64,000 nt of DNA, taken from the NCBI RefSeq assembly GCF_002954775.1, contig NZ_PJME01000031.1, positions 47,390-111,389 of the forward strand, written 5' to 3'. The DNA comes from Streptomyces geranii (lineage in GTDB: Bacteria > Actinomycetota > Actinomycetes > Streptomycetales > Streptomycetaceae). Below the pieces are notes generated by a model. The model did not search any database. It was not told the DNA's origin and worked only from the letters and a program-made list of their open reading frames with translations. Every line of letters starts with the position of its first letter. Position 1 is the first letter of the stretch. The translations under genes were made by a program, and so were the position numbers. Positions 31,253 to 39,007 of the stretch are shown one piece after another.

Positions 31253-32184
31253 AATGGGTGGAACGCAACACCCACTCCATGGCGGTGTGGGAGGACCCGG
31301 TCAAAGTCGAGGCACTTCTACGTGCCGTCGATACGAGGCTGGACGGCAAGCGGGCGGCGGCGTGGTCGGTGAAGCGCACACGCAGGATCTTGAACGTGGC
31401 CATGGAATACGCGGTCAAGCATCAGATCCTGCTTGCCAATCCGCTCCCGAAGGCGAGAGGCACAACACCCTCGACGTCCAAGGCATTGGACCGGCGAGCG
31501 CTGATCAATCCGCACCAGATGGCGCGCATCCTGGATCGGATCAGGCGCCGGCCGCGTGGCGGTCGACGCCTGCACGCGTACTTCGCCACGGTCTACTACA
31601 CCGGGCCGCGTCCCGAAGAGGCTGCGGCGATGTACGTGGAGGATTTCCTGCTGCCCGCCGAGGACGCAGAAGACCAGTGGTGCGAAGTCGTTATCCACAC
31701 CGCCACCCCGGAGGTCGGGAGGAACTGGACCAACGACGGTGAGATCCACGAAGTGCGGGGGCTGAAAGGGCGAGCAACGGACGACACGCGTGTCGTCCCT
31801 GGACCGCCCGCGCTGACGAAGGTCATTCGGGAGCACGTCAGGAAGGAGAACCTGAAGCCCGGCGACCGGATGTTCCAGGGCGAGAACGGAGGGATCATCG
31901 CTGGCTCGGTTGTCCGCCGGGCCTGGTTGACCGCTCGGAAGGCGGAGCTGGCCGAGAGGGAGGGTGAATCCTCCATGGGAAGGCGTATCTACGACATCCG
32001 GCACACCCGGTTGACGAAGTGGCTCAACGACGGCATCCCGCCGGTGCAGGCCGCCTACTGGGCTGGCAACAGCGTGGCGGTTCTGCTGACTTTTTACGCC
32101 AACTGCATCGAGGGTCAGCTTCCGGAACTCAAGCGGCGGATGGAGGCTCAGGGAGACCTCCCGGAGCTGCCAGAGGGGGACTGA
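31113..32184 (+). pseudogene. Tyrosine integrase, core and catalytic part, frameshifted from its N-terminus
   Basis: The integrase continues here one base out of frame: restoring a C near 31113-31114 would read ...NTAKAL then MATTVALLRRQP. The remainder is well kept: core-binding region FAFNTRRREEVPPEVAAILKWVE, the first catalytic Arg in YYTGPRPEEA, YDIRHTRLTKWL with His and Arg, and the Tyr in LLTFYANCIEG. GNSV in place of the GHSV of many integrases is, as I recall, common in this family. A start at ATG 31117 would give a protein without arm-binding domain. It lies 176 bp before the tRNA, the usual int-att arrangement. Confidence 0.75.
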
Positions 32185-32201
32185 CCACCCGGGGAACTTC
32201 T

Positions 32202-32215
32202 CCGCGTATTCACCG
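32202..32215 (+). repeat. Arm-type site candidate, right copy
   Basis: Exact copy of CCGCGTATTCACCG at 27855-27868, located between the integrase stop and the right attachment core. Confidence 0.5.
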
Positions 32216-32247
32216 CGGCCACCCGCAGAAACCCGGTGACAGCCGGA

Positions 32248-32293
32248 CAGCGCCGGACGCTCCCAACGGTCACAGGGGGAGCTTCCGGCGCTG
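32248..32293 (+). terminator. Hairpin after the integrase remnant
   Basis: CAGCGCCGGA (32248-32257) pairs exactly with TCCGGCGCTG (32284-32293). It probably ended int transcription; it lacks a U tract. Confidence 0.5.
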
Positions 32294-32325
32294 TTCTGTG
32301 TCTGGCTGCACCTGCTCTGACCAGC

Positions 32326-32349
32326 AAAAAAGCCTTCCCGGAGGAAGGC
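32326..32349 (-). terminator. Intrinsic terminator of tRNA-Arg, supplied by the element
   Basis: Read on the minus strand, GCCTTCC-TCCG-GGAAGGC is followed by six T residues (32331 down to 32326). It lies 12 bp after the mature tRNA end and inside the element, so integration replaced the original downstream sequence and brought its own terminator. Confidence 0.85.
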
Positions 32350-32360
32350 GGAGATAGAAG

Positions 32361-32433
32361 CGCCCCCGGCAGGACTCGAACCTGCGGCCAAGCGCTTAGA
32401 AGGCGCCTGCTCTATCCACTGAGCTACGGGGGC
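32361..32433 (-). tRNA. tRNA-Arg, anticodon UCU
   Basis: A 73-nt cloverleaf on the minus strand. The acceptor stem GCCCCCG pairs with CGGGGGC, the D arm is GCTC...GAGC, the anticodon loop CTTCTAA carries TCT, and the T arm contains GGTTCGAGTCC. CCA is not encoded. The 3' 42 bases belong to the attachment repeat of the adjacent element, which restores a complete gene. Confidence 0.95.
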
Positions 32434-32757
32434 CGGGTGTGGTGGCCTCGGTCGCGGTGGGCCCGGGTGCGGGCTGGTCCTTGACGTTGCCGGGGACAAG
32501 GATAGGGCTCCCGGGTCCTTGTCCTGGTTGCTTCGCCTCCGTGGCTCAATGTGGAGGTTCGGTGAAGCGGTCCTGATAATCGCAGGCAGGTACGAATCGT
32601 GCACCGCTTTTGCCGTCTCGCGCATCGGGTGTTGTGCACTCGTTATGCCTGGACTATGCCTACGTCCCAGTCATCCCTTCCGTCCCCTTGTGTTCCGTCG
32701 GCGCGCAGACATGCTCATATGCTTCAGAATTCCCCTAAAATTGGGCATTCTTCGCAT
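32434..32757. other. Divergent intergenic region, tRNA-Arg / dynamin-like gene
   Basis: A 324-bp region without a gene. It should contain the tRNA promoter (a TATCCT -10-like box on the minus strand near 32506-32511) and the promoter of the GTPase operon, for which TAAAAT (32736-32741) is a good -10 candidate 16 bp before the GTG. The second half is visibly AT-richer than the surroundings. Confidence 0.45.
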
Positions 32758-34377
32758 GTGGTGACCTTGGACGTACGGCCTCAGCTGCTCGACGCACTCT
32801 CCGCCCTCCGCGACCGTGTCGCCGCCGCCCGCTTCCGGCTGCCCCTGGCGGGAGCTCCACGCGCGCGTGCCAACCGCGACGAACTGCTCGCGCAACTCGA
32901 CGACTACTTGGTGCCCCGACTGAGGGAACCTGAAGCGCCCTTGCTCGCCGTTGTCGGCGGCTCCACCGGGGCCGGCAAGTCGACCCTCGTCAACTCCCTT
33001 GTGGGACGCCGGGTCAGCGAGGCCGGCGTACTGCGCCCCACCACCAGGACACCGGTACTGGTCTGCCATCCCGAGGACCACCACTGGTTCAGCGGGATGC
33101 GCGTACTGCCCGACCTCACGCGCGTGTGGGTGCCCCAACAGGAGCCCGGCCGCGACTCCGACGACGAACTGCTGCTCCCCGGCGAGGACGGGGGCCGGGT
33201 GCTGCGCGTCGAGACCGCCGACAGCCTGCCGCGCGGACTCGCCCTCCTCGACGCCCCCGACATCGACTCCCTCGTCGCCGACAACCGCGTCCTCGCCGCC
33301 GAACTCATCTGCGCCGCCGACATCTGGATCATGGTCACGACGGCCGCCCGGTACGCCGACGCCGTCCCCTGGCACCTCCTGCGCACCGCGAAGGACTACC
33401 AGGCCACCCTCGTCACCGTCCTCGACCGGGTGCCCCACCAGGTGGTGTCCGAGGTGTCCCGGCAGTACGGCGCCCTCCTCACCAAGTCCGGCCTCGGCGA
33501 CGTCCCCCGCTTCACCGTGCCCGAACTGCCCGAATCCGCCTGGGGTGGTGGGCTGCTTCCAGCCACCGCGGTCGCACCGCTGCGCGCCTGGCTCACCCAG
33601 CAGGCGCAGGACCCGGCAAGCCGCCAACAGGCCATGGCCCGTACGGCGTACGGCGTCCTCGACTCCCTCAAGTCCCGCATGCCCGAGCTGGCGAGCGCCG
33701 CCGCCGCCCAGTACTCCGCCGCCCTGCGCCTCACCGCCGCCGTCGACGGGGCCTACGACAGCGAGCACACGCGCGTACGGGGCCGGTTGCAGGCCGGTGC
33801 CGTACTCGCCGGGGACGCGCTGAAGCGGTGGCGTGCCTTCCCCCTGGACTGCACCGCGGGCGAACTCCTGGACGCCCTCGTGGAGAGCCTCTGCGCCCTC
33901 CTGCTCTGCTCCGTCACCGCCGCCGACGAACGCGTCGACGACACCTGGCGCCGCGAACCCGCCGCGGGCGCCCCGGAACTGACGACCCGCGACCCGTCCC
34001 AGGAGACCGCCGAACACCGCATCGGGATGGCCGTACGGCGGTGGCGGCGCGAGCTGGAGGAGTACGCCGAGGACGAGTTGCGCGACCTCGACCGGAGCGT
34101 CGCCCCGGACGTCGAGGCGGTCGCCGCACTCGTCGCCACCGCCCTGCTCGGCGGCCGACGGGCCCGCTCCGCCGGCGAGGGGCTCGCCGAACGCATCGGC
34201 GCCCACGGCGCCCTGCGGCTGCGCGACCGCGGCGGACGGCTCCTCGCCGAGCACCTGGACCGGGTCATGCACACCGAACGCGAGCGCCGCCTCGCCCCGC
34301 TCGACGCCCTCGACGTCCATCCGGAGCCGCAGGCCGAACTCATCGCCGCGCTGTCCGTACTGCAGAAGGAGAGGTGA
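32758..34377 (+). CDS. Dynamin-like GTPase without membrane segments
   Basis: A 539-residue GTPase of the dynamin/YfjP type. G1 is GGSTGAGKST near residue 67, a G2-like Thr lies in RPTTRTPV, G3 is LLDAPDID and a G4-like VLDRVP follows. The rest is helical with no membrane segment. The next gene encodes a second GTPase with two membrane helices; this pairing matches the layout of the Streptomyces sporulation proteins DynA and DynB, which stabilise cell-division rings, but identity with them is inference. GTG 32758 or 32761 may be the start; no strong ribosome site is seen, so a short-leader or leaderless transcript is possible. Confidence 0.75.
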   Translation: MVTLDVRPQLLDALSALRDRVAAARFRLPLAGAPRARANRDELLAQLDDYLVPRLREPEAPLLAVVGGSTGAGKSTLVNSLVGRRVSEAGVLRPTTRTPVLVCHPEDHHWFSGMRVLPDLTRVWVPQQEPGRDSDDELLLPGEDGGRVLRVETADSLPRGLALLDAPDIDSLVADNRVLAAELICAADIWIMVTTAARYADAVPWHLLRTAKDYQATLVTVLDRVPHQVVSEVSRQYGALLTKSGLGDVPRFTVPELPESAWGGGLLPATAVAPLRAWLTQQAQDPASRQQAMARTAYGVLDSLKSRMPELASAAAAQYSAALRLTAAVDGAYDSEHTRVRGRLQAGAVLAGDALKRWRAFPLDCTAGELLDALVESLCALLLCSVTAADERVDDTWRREPAAGAPELTTRDPSQETAEHRIGMAVRRWRRELEEYAEDELRDLDRSVAPDVEAVAALVATALLGGRRARSAGEGLAERIGAHGALRLRDRGGRLLAEHLDRVMHTERERRLAPLDALDVHPEPQAELIAALSVLQKER

Positions 34378-34382
34378 CCGCG

Positions 34383-36479
34383 GTGACCGCCGTCACTGAC
34401 CAGGACCACCACGACACCTCGGCCGCCGAGAACGCACCTCCACAGGAGGTCCCTTCCGGCACCGACACGGCCGAGCAGAAGGAGGGGAGGGAAGAGAGGG
34501 AGGAGAGCGAGGAGAGGGCAGAGAAGGCCGAGGCCGAGGAGAAGGGCGGCCGGGCCGACGGCAGCGCGGACACGGCCCCCGAGGGCGGTGCCCCTGAGGA
34601 GGCCCCTTCCGACGCCGACGCCTCCGCCGCCGAAAGCGACGCCCACGCGCGCGTGGCGCGCGATCCCGGCTCCGCCGCCCCTGGAACCTCCTCCACCCCC
34701 TCAACCTCCTCCAGCCCTGCCCGTCACTCCACCCCCAAGACCCCCCACCCGGATTCCGACACCCCCGGCGCCTGGGACGACGGCCTCATCGCGCGCCGGG
34801 TCTCCGAGACCGACGGTCCCGCGCGCGAGACACGCGAGACGATCACCGAGCCCCGGATCACCAGCGCCCCCCAGCCCGTGATGCCCCTCGCGTACGACGG
34901 ACAACTGCGCTCCCGCCTCGACGCGCTCCGCGAACTCGTCGGACTGTCCCGCACCCGGCTCGACAGCAGGACGCTCGCCGAGGCCGGCCGGGTCCTCGAC
35001 GAGGCGGCGGCCCGGCGCAGGCTCTCCGGGCAGCACACCGTCGTCGCCATCGCGGGCGCCACCGGCAGCGGCAAGTCCCAGCTGTTCAACTCCCTCGCCG
35101 GAGTGCCCATCTCGGAGACCGGGGTCCGCCGTCCCACCACCTCCGCGCCCATCGCGTGCAGCTGGAACGACGGCGCGGCGACCCTCCTCGACCGCATCGG
35201 CATCCCGGGACGGCTGCGCAGACGCCCCCTGCAGAGCGCGGAGGCGGAGGCCCAGCTGCGCGGCCTGGTCCTGATCGACCTGCCCGACCACGACTCGGCG
35301 GCCGTCCAGCACCGTGAACAGGTGGACCGCGTACTGGCCCTGGTCGACGCGGTCATCTGGGTCGTCGACCCGGAGAAGTACGCCGACGCGGTCCTCCACG
35401 AGCGCTATCTGCGGCCCATGGCGGGCCACGCGGAGGTCATGTTCGTCGTCCTCAACCAGGTGGACCGGCTCCCCGGGGAAGCCGCCCACCAGGTCCTCGA
35501 CGACCTGCGGCGACTGCTCGACGACGACGGCATCGCCCTGGGGGAGTACGGCGAACCGGGCGCCACCGTCATGGCGCTGTCCGCGCTCACCGGGGACGGC
35601 ATCGCCGAACTGCGCGAGGCCCTCGGGCAGTTCGTGGGCGAACGCGGGGCCGCCGCCCGCCGGATCTCCGCCGACCTCGACGCCGCCGCCTGGGAACTGC
35701 GGCCCGTCTACGCCACCGGCCGGCGCACGGGGCTGAGCGAACGGGCCCGGGACGAGTTCGCCGACCGGCTCGCCGACGCCGTGGGCGCCACCGCAGCGGG
35801 CCAGGCCGCCGAACGCGCCTGGCTGCGCAACGCCAACCGCGCCTGCGGCACCCCCTGGCTGCGGCTGTGGCGCTGGTACCAGGACCGCCGCGAACCCTCC
35901 ACCGGCCGGTTCGCCGTACGGACCCAGCCGGACGAGGAGGCCACGGCCCGGCAGCGGGTCGAGCAGGCGGTGCGTACGGTCGCGGAACGGGCGTCGGCCG
36001 GACTGCCCGCGCCCTGGGCGCTGGCGGTGCGCGAGGCGGCCGTACGCGGCTCCCAGGGCCTGCCCGAGGCGCTGGACGAGCTGGCGGCCCGCGCGGGGAC
36101 GCCCTCGGGACGGCCGCCCCGGCCGGGCTGGTGGCCGGTCGCGGTGCTGGCGCAGGCCTCCATGACGCTCCTTCAGATCGTCGGCGGGCTGTGGCTGGTG
36201 GGCCAGATCGCCGGGTTCATGGCGCCGAACCTGGGCGTGCCGGTGCTGCTGATGTCGGTGGGCATCGTCGGCGGGCCGGGCGTCGAGTGGAGCTGCCGGC
36301 TGGCGGCGCGCGGCCCGGCCCGCCGGTACGGCCTGGAGGCGGAACGGCGGCTGCGGGAGGCGGCGGCCGGCTGCGGCCGGGCCCGGGTGCTGGATCCGCT
36401 GGCGGCCGAACTGCTGCGCTACCGCGAGGTGCGGGAACAGTACGGACGGGTGGTGGGGGCCCGGGCGGTGGTGGGGTGA
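34383..36479 (+). CDS. Dynamin-like membrane GTPase
   Basis: About 698 residues. The first 170 are acidic and low in complexity (Glu/Asp/Ala/Pro-rich). The GTPase follows with G1 GATGSGKSQ near residue 225, RRPTTSAP, G3 DLPDHDS and G4 NQVD. Two closely spaced membrane helices lie near residues 585-630 (SMTLLQIVGGLWLVGQIAGF and VPVLLMSVGIVGG), then a short basic tail. GTG 34383 has AAGGAG 11 bp upstream; GTG 34374 overlaps the previous stop but is only 2 bp from the site. It is probably a partner of the preceding GTPase in membrane or septum remodelling. Confidence 0.75.
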   Translation: MTAVTDQDHHDTSAAENAPPQEVPSGTDTAEQKEGREEREESEERAEKAEAEEKGGRADGSADTAPEGGAPEEAPSDADASAAESDAHARVARDPGSAAPGTSSTPSTSSSPARHSTPKTPHPDSDTPGAWDDGLIARRVSETDGPARETRETITEPRITSAPQPVMPLAYDGQLRSRLDALRELVGLSRTRLDSRTLAEAGRVLDEAAARRRLSGQHTVVAIAGATGSGKSQLFNSLAGVPISETGVRRPTTSAPIACSWNDGAATLLDRIGIPGRLRRRPLQSAEAEAQLRGLVLIDLPDHDSAAVQHREQVDRVLALVDAVIWVVDPEKYADAVLHERYLRPMAGHAEVMFVVLNQVDRLPGEAAHQVLDDLRRLLDDDGIALGEYGEPGATVMALSALTGDGIAELREALGQFVGERGAAARRISADLDAAAWELRPVYATGRRTGLSERARDEFADRLADAVGATAAGQAAERAWLRNANRACGTPWLRLWRWYQDRREPSTGRFAVRTQPDEEATARQRVEQAVRTVAERASAGLPAPWALAVREAAVRGSQGLPEALDELAARAGTPSGRPPRPGWWPVAVLAQASMTLLQIVGGLWLVGQIAGFMAPNLGVPVLLMSVGIVGGPGVEWSCRLAARGPARRYGLEAERRLREAAAGCGRARVLDPLAAELLRYREVREQYGRVVGARAVVG

Positions 36480-36742
36480 GCGTGGGAGAACCGGCAGGTC
36501 ACAGCGGTGGAACCCCGGAGGGGTGAGGCGGGGGAGGGAAGTGGATCACTCGGTCGGGTGACGGAGTTCTCCACAACCGGCCGGTGGTCCACAGGCCTCA
36601 GCGGGCCCGGCCCGGCGGATGCATTCTGGCTTCGCGGCGATCACGACGGACGTGGTCGACGCACCGGAAACATCCGTACGGGACGGGCCCGTGCGCGTAT
36701 CCGCCCGGCGCGAGTGCGCCGGTGCCGGGAGGGGTGGCTCAT

Positions 36743-37207
36743 ATGAACGAGACGACTGTGTGCGTGGCGGGGAACGTGGCGACGCAGCCGGTGTACCGCG
36801 ATCTGGCGTCGGGGGCGTCGGCCCGGTTCCGGGTCGCGGTGACCTCGCGCTACTGGGACCGCGAGAAGAACCTCTGGACGGACGGCCACACCAACTTCTT
36901 CACGGTGTGGGCGAAACGGGCGCTCGCGACGAACGTCGGGGCGTCCCTGACGGTCGGTGACCCGGTCATCGTGCAGGGCCGGTTGAAGGTGCGCACGGAG
37001 GTGCGCGACGGCCAGAGCTGGACCTCGGCGGACATCGACGCCGTGGCGATCGGCCACGACCTCGCCCGGGGCACGTCGGCGTTCCGGCGTTCGGCCGGAA
37101 CCTCCAGGGGCGAGGCGGGAGCACCGGCCCGTCCCGAACCCGACTGGGAGACGCCGGTGACCGAGGAGGGGGCCGGGCAGCAGCGGGAGCCGGCGGTGGT
37201 GACATGA
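36743..37207 (+). CDS. ssbB: Single-stranded DNA-binding protein, short SsbB type
   Basis: A 154-residue OB-fold protein that binds single-stranded DNA. The fold is visible in VCVAGNVATQPVYRDL, ARFRVAVTSRYWD, FFTVWAKRALATNVGASLTVGDPVIVQGRLKV. The tail is not the acidic DDDIPF-type tip of the main SSB, so it is the paralogue that in Streptomyces is linked to sporulation-stage chromosome segregation (known for SsbB). ATG 36743 is preceded by GGGAGGGG. It lies downstream of the dynamin-like pair, which may also act in septation. Confidence 0.85.
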   Translation: MNETTVCVAGNVATQPVYRDLASGASARFRVAVTSRYWDREKNLWTDGHTNFFTVWAKRALATNVGASLTVGDPVIVQGRLKVRTEVRDGQSWTSADIDAVAIGHDLARGTSAFRRSAGTSRGEAGAPARPEPDWETPVTEEGAGQQREPAVVT

Positions 37208-37395
37208 CGTGACCGACCGTCGCCCGAGTGATCTTGGCGATAACGATTCCGAGTCGGATCGGTTGTCCGATGACACGACTGGGAAACGGGGTCCGCCCGC
37301 GTCCCTAGGATGCCGGGCATAGCTCACGGGGCTTCTGATGCTGCTGGTGGGACCGCACCCCCCACGTCAACGAGCCCTGTTCGAAGGGGAATCCT

Positions 37396-38823
37396 GTGTT
37401 TTCTTCGTTCTCCGCGCTGTCCGGGCGCGGGCGAGCGGCGGCGGCCCGGCTCGCCGCCGCGACGACGGTGTCCGGTCTCGCCCTCACCGGCGCGCTGGTC
37501 ACCGCCGGTACGGCCGTCGCCGACAGCACTCCGCAGCAGCAGGGCGGGGCGACCGCCACCATAGGCGGGCTGAAGACGTACGGCGCGGCCGTCGTCCACG
37601 GCGAGGACGGGGACGAGCAGATCTCCGCGGGCCTGTTCGAGATGTCCGTCGACAACGGCGGCATGCTCCAGACGTACTGCGTCGACCTGCACAACCCGAC
37701 GCAGAAGGACGCCAAGTACCAGGAGACGTCCTGGAGCGGCACCTCCCTGGTCGGCAACGAGGACGCGGGGAAGATCCGCTGGATCCTGCAGAACTCCTAC
37801 CCGCAGGTGAACGACCTCGCGGCGCTCGCCGACCGGGCGGGTGCGGCCGGTCTCACCGAGCAGGACGCGGCGGCGGGCACCCAGGTGGCCATCTGGCGCT
37901 ACTCGGACGGCGCCGACGTGGACGCCGTGGACCCGGCGGCCGAGAAGCTCGCGGACTACCTGGAGAAGAGCGCGCAGAACCTCGCCGAACCGGAGGGCTC
38001 GCTCACGCTCGACCCGCCCGCGGTCTCCGGCCACCCCGGCGAGCGGCTCGGACCGGTCACCGTGCGCACCGACGCGGACAGCGTCACGGTGATACCGCCC
38101 GCCGACGCCGCGACGAGCGGGGTGCGGGTCGTCGACCGGGACGGCAGACCGGTCACGTCCGCGGTCGACGGCGGCCAGGTCTTCTTCGAGGTGCCCGAGG
38201 ACGCGCTGGACGGCTCGGCCGCCCTGAGCGTCCAGGCCTCGACCAGCGTGCCGGTCGGCCGGGCCTTCACCTCCGACAGCAGGAGCCAGACCCAGATCCT
38301 CGCCGGTTCCAGCGAGTCCACCGTCTCCGCGACGGCGACCGCGAACTGGGCGGCGACGGGCCCGGTCCCCGCGCTGTCGGCGCAGAAGAACTGCGCGAAG
38401 AACGGCGTGGACATCACGGCCGCCAACGAGGGCGACGAGGCGTTCACCTTCCGGCTGATGACCTTCGAGCACACCATCGGGGCCGGGGAGTCGCGGACGG
38501 TGACGATCCCGCTCCAGGAGGACCAGCCGTACGACTTCACGATCCAGGGGCCGAACGGCTTCGAGCAGCGCTTCACCGGCGTCCTCGACTGCGAGACCCA
38601 GGGCGAGGCGGGCGGCGACTCGGTCCAGACGCTCAGCGAACCGAGCCCGGCCCTGGCGGGCGACACGGCCGCCGAGGGCGTCAACCTGGCCGAGACCGGC
38701 GGCTCCAGCGCGACACCGATGATCGCCGGCATCGCGATCGTCCTGCTGGTGATCGGCGGCGGAGTGTTCCTCCTCGTCGGCAAGAAGGAACAGCACGGGA
38801 CGGACGCCCGGCACCGGATGTGA
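37396..38823 (+). CDS. Thioester-domain surface protein with LAETG sortase anchor
   Basis: A 475-residue cell-wall protein. A signal peptide (basic start, ALTGALVTAGTAVA) leads to a thioester domain: Cys95 in TYCVDLHNPT and Gln163 in AAGTQVAIWRYSDG are placed as in Cys-Gln thioester-forming surface proteins. A beta-rich middle region follows, then LAETG at 431-435, a membrane helix (IAGIAIVLLVIGGGVFLLVG) and a basic tail, typical of class E sortase substrates in Streptomyces. The thioester can bind covalently to partner amines in related proteins; a target here is unknown. GTG 37396 has AAGGGG upstream. Confidence 0.88.
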   Translation: MFSSFSALSGRGRAAAARLAAATTVSGLALTGALVTAGTAVADSTPQQQGGATATIGGLKTYGAAVVHGEDGDEQISAGLFEMSVDNGGMLQTYCVDLHNPTQKDAKYQETSWSGTSLVGNEDAGKIRWILQNSYPQVNDLAALADRAGAAGLTEQDAAAGTQVAIWRYSDGADVDAVDPAAEKLADYLEKSAQNLAEPEGSLTLDPPAVSGHPGERLGPVTVRTDADSVTVIPPADAATSGVRVVDRDGRPVTSAVDGGQVFFEVPEDALDGSAALSVQASTSVPVGRAFTSDSRSQTQILAGSSESTVSATATANWAATGPVPALSAQKNCAKNGVDITAANEGDEAFTFRLMTFEHTIGAGESRTVTIPLQEDQPYDFTIQGPNGFEQRFTGVLDCETQGEAGGDSVQTLSEPSPALAGDTAAEGVNLAETGGSSATPMIAGIAIVLLVIGGGVFLLVGKKEQHGTDARHRM

Positions 38824-38880
38824 GCGACGACGCACCTTGACAACTCAACAGTGTGTGACCGGAAGGTGACCCACTGGACC

Positions 38881-38920
38881 CAGCGGCCCCGGCCCGCCCT
38901 CCGGGCGCCCGGGGCCGCTG
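38881..38920. terminator. Strong hairpin after the thioester protein gene
   Basis: CAGCGGCCCCGG (38881-38892) pairs perfectly with CCGGGGCCGCTG (38909-38920); the loop can form a further small stem. Confidence 0.75.
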
Positions 38921-39007
38921 ACGTACTCGTTTCCCCGCAGGGGTGGGGGTACGGCAAGATGGGGTGTATCCCACCACTGCCAGATTTCAAGCGCCGGACG
39001 GTTTCTC

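Larger units (their letters stand above)
27734..32402. mobile_element. Degenerate integrative element in tRNA-Arg(UCU)
   Basis: The 43-bp 3' end of the tRNA-Arg gene (32360-32402) is repeated exactly at 27734-27776, which is the signature of site-specific integration by a tyrosine integrase next to the tRNA. The 4.7-kb interior holds an AT-richer ATPase/TOPRIM gene, a double-HTH GntR regulator, and HD-domain and integrase remnants adjacent to the tRNA. Streptomyces AICE-type elements carry GntR, HD, replication, xis and int genes; here rep, xis and transfer genes are missing and HD and int are joined by a deletion. It is therefore probably immobile on its own. Confidence 0.9.

Noticed and set aside
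32060..32080. GNSV in place of GHSV in the integrase taken as a dead catalytic residue
   Set aside because: Integrases of this actinobacterial group, as I recall them, often have Asn here, so it is not evidence of decay; truncation and frameshift are.
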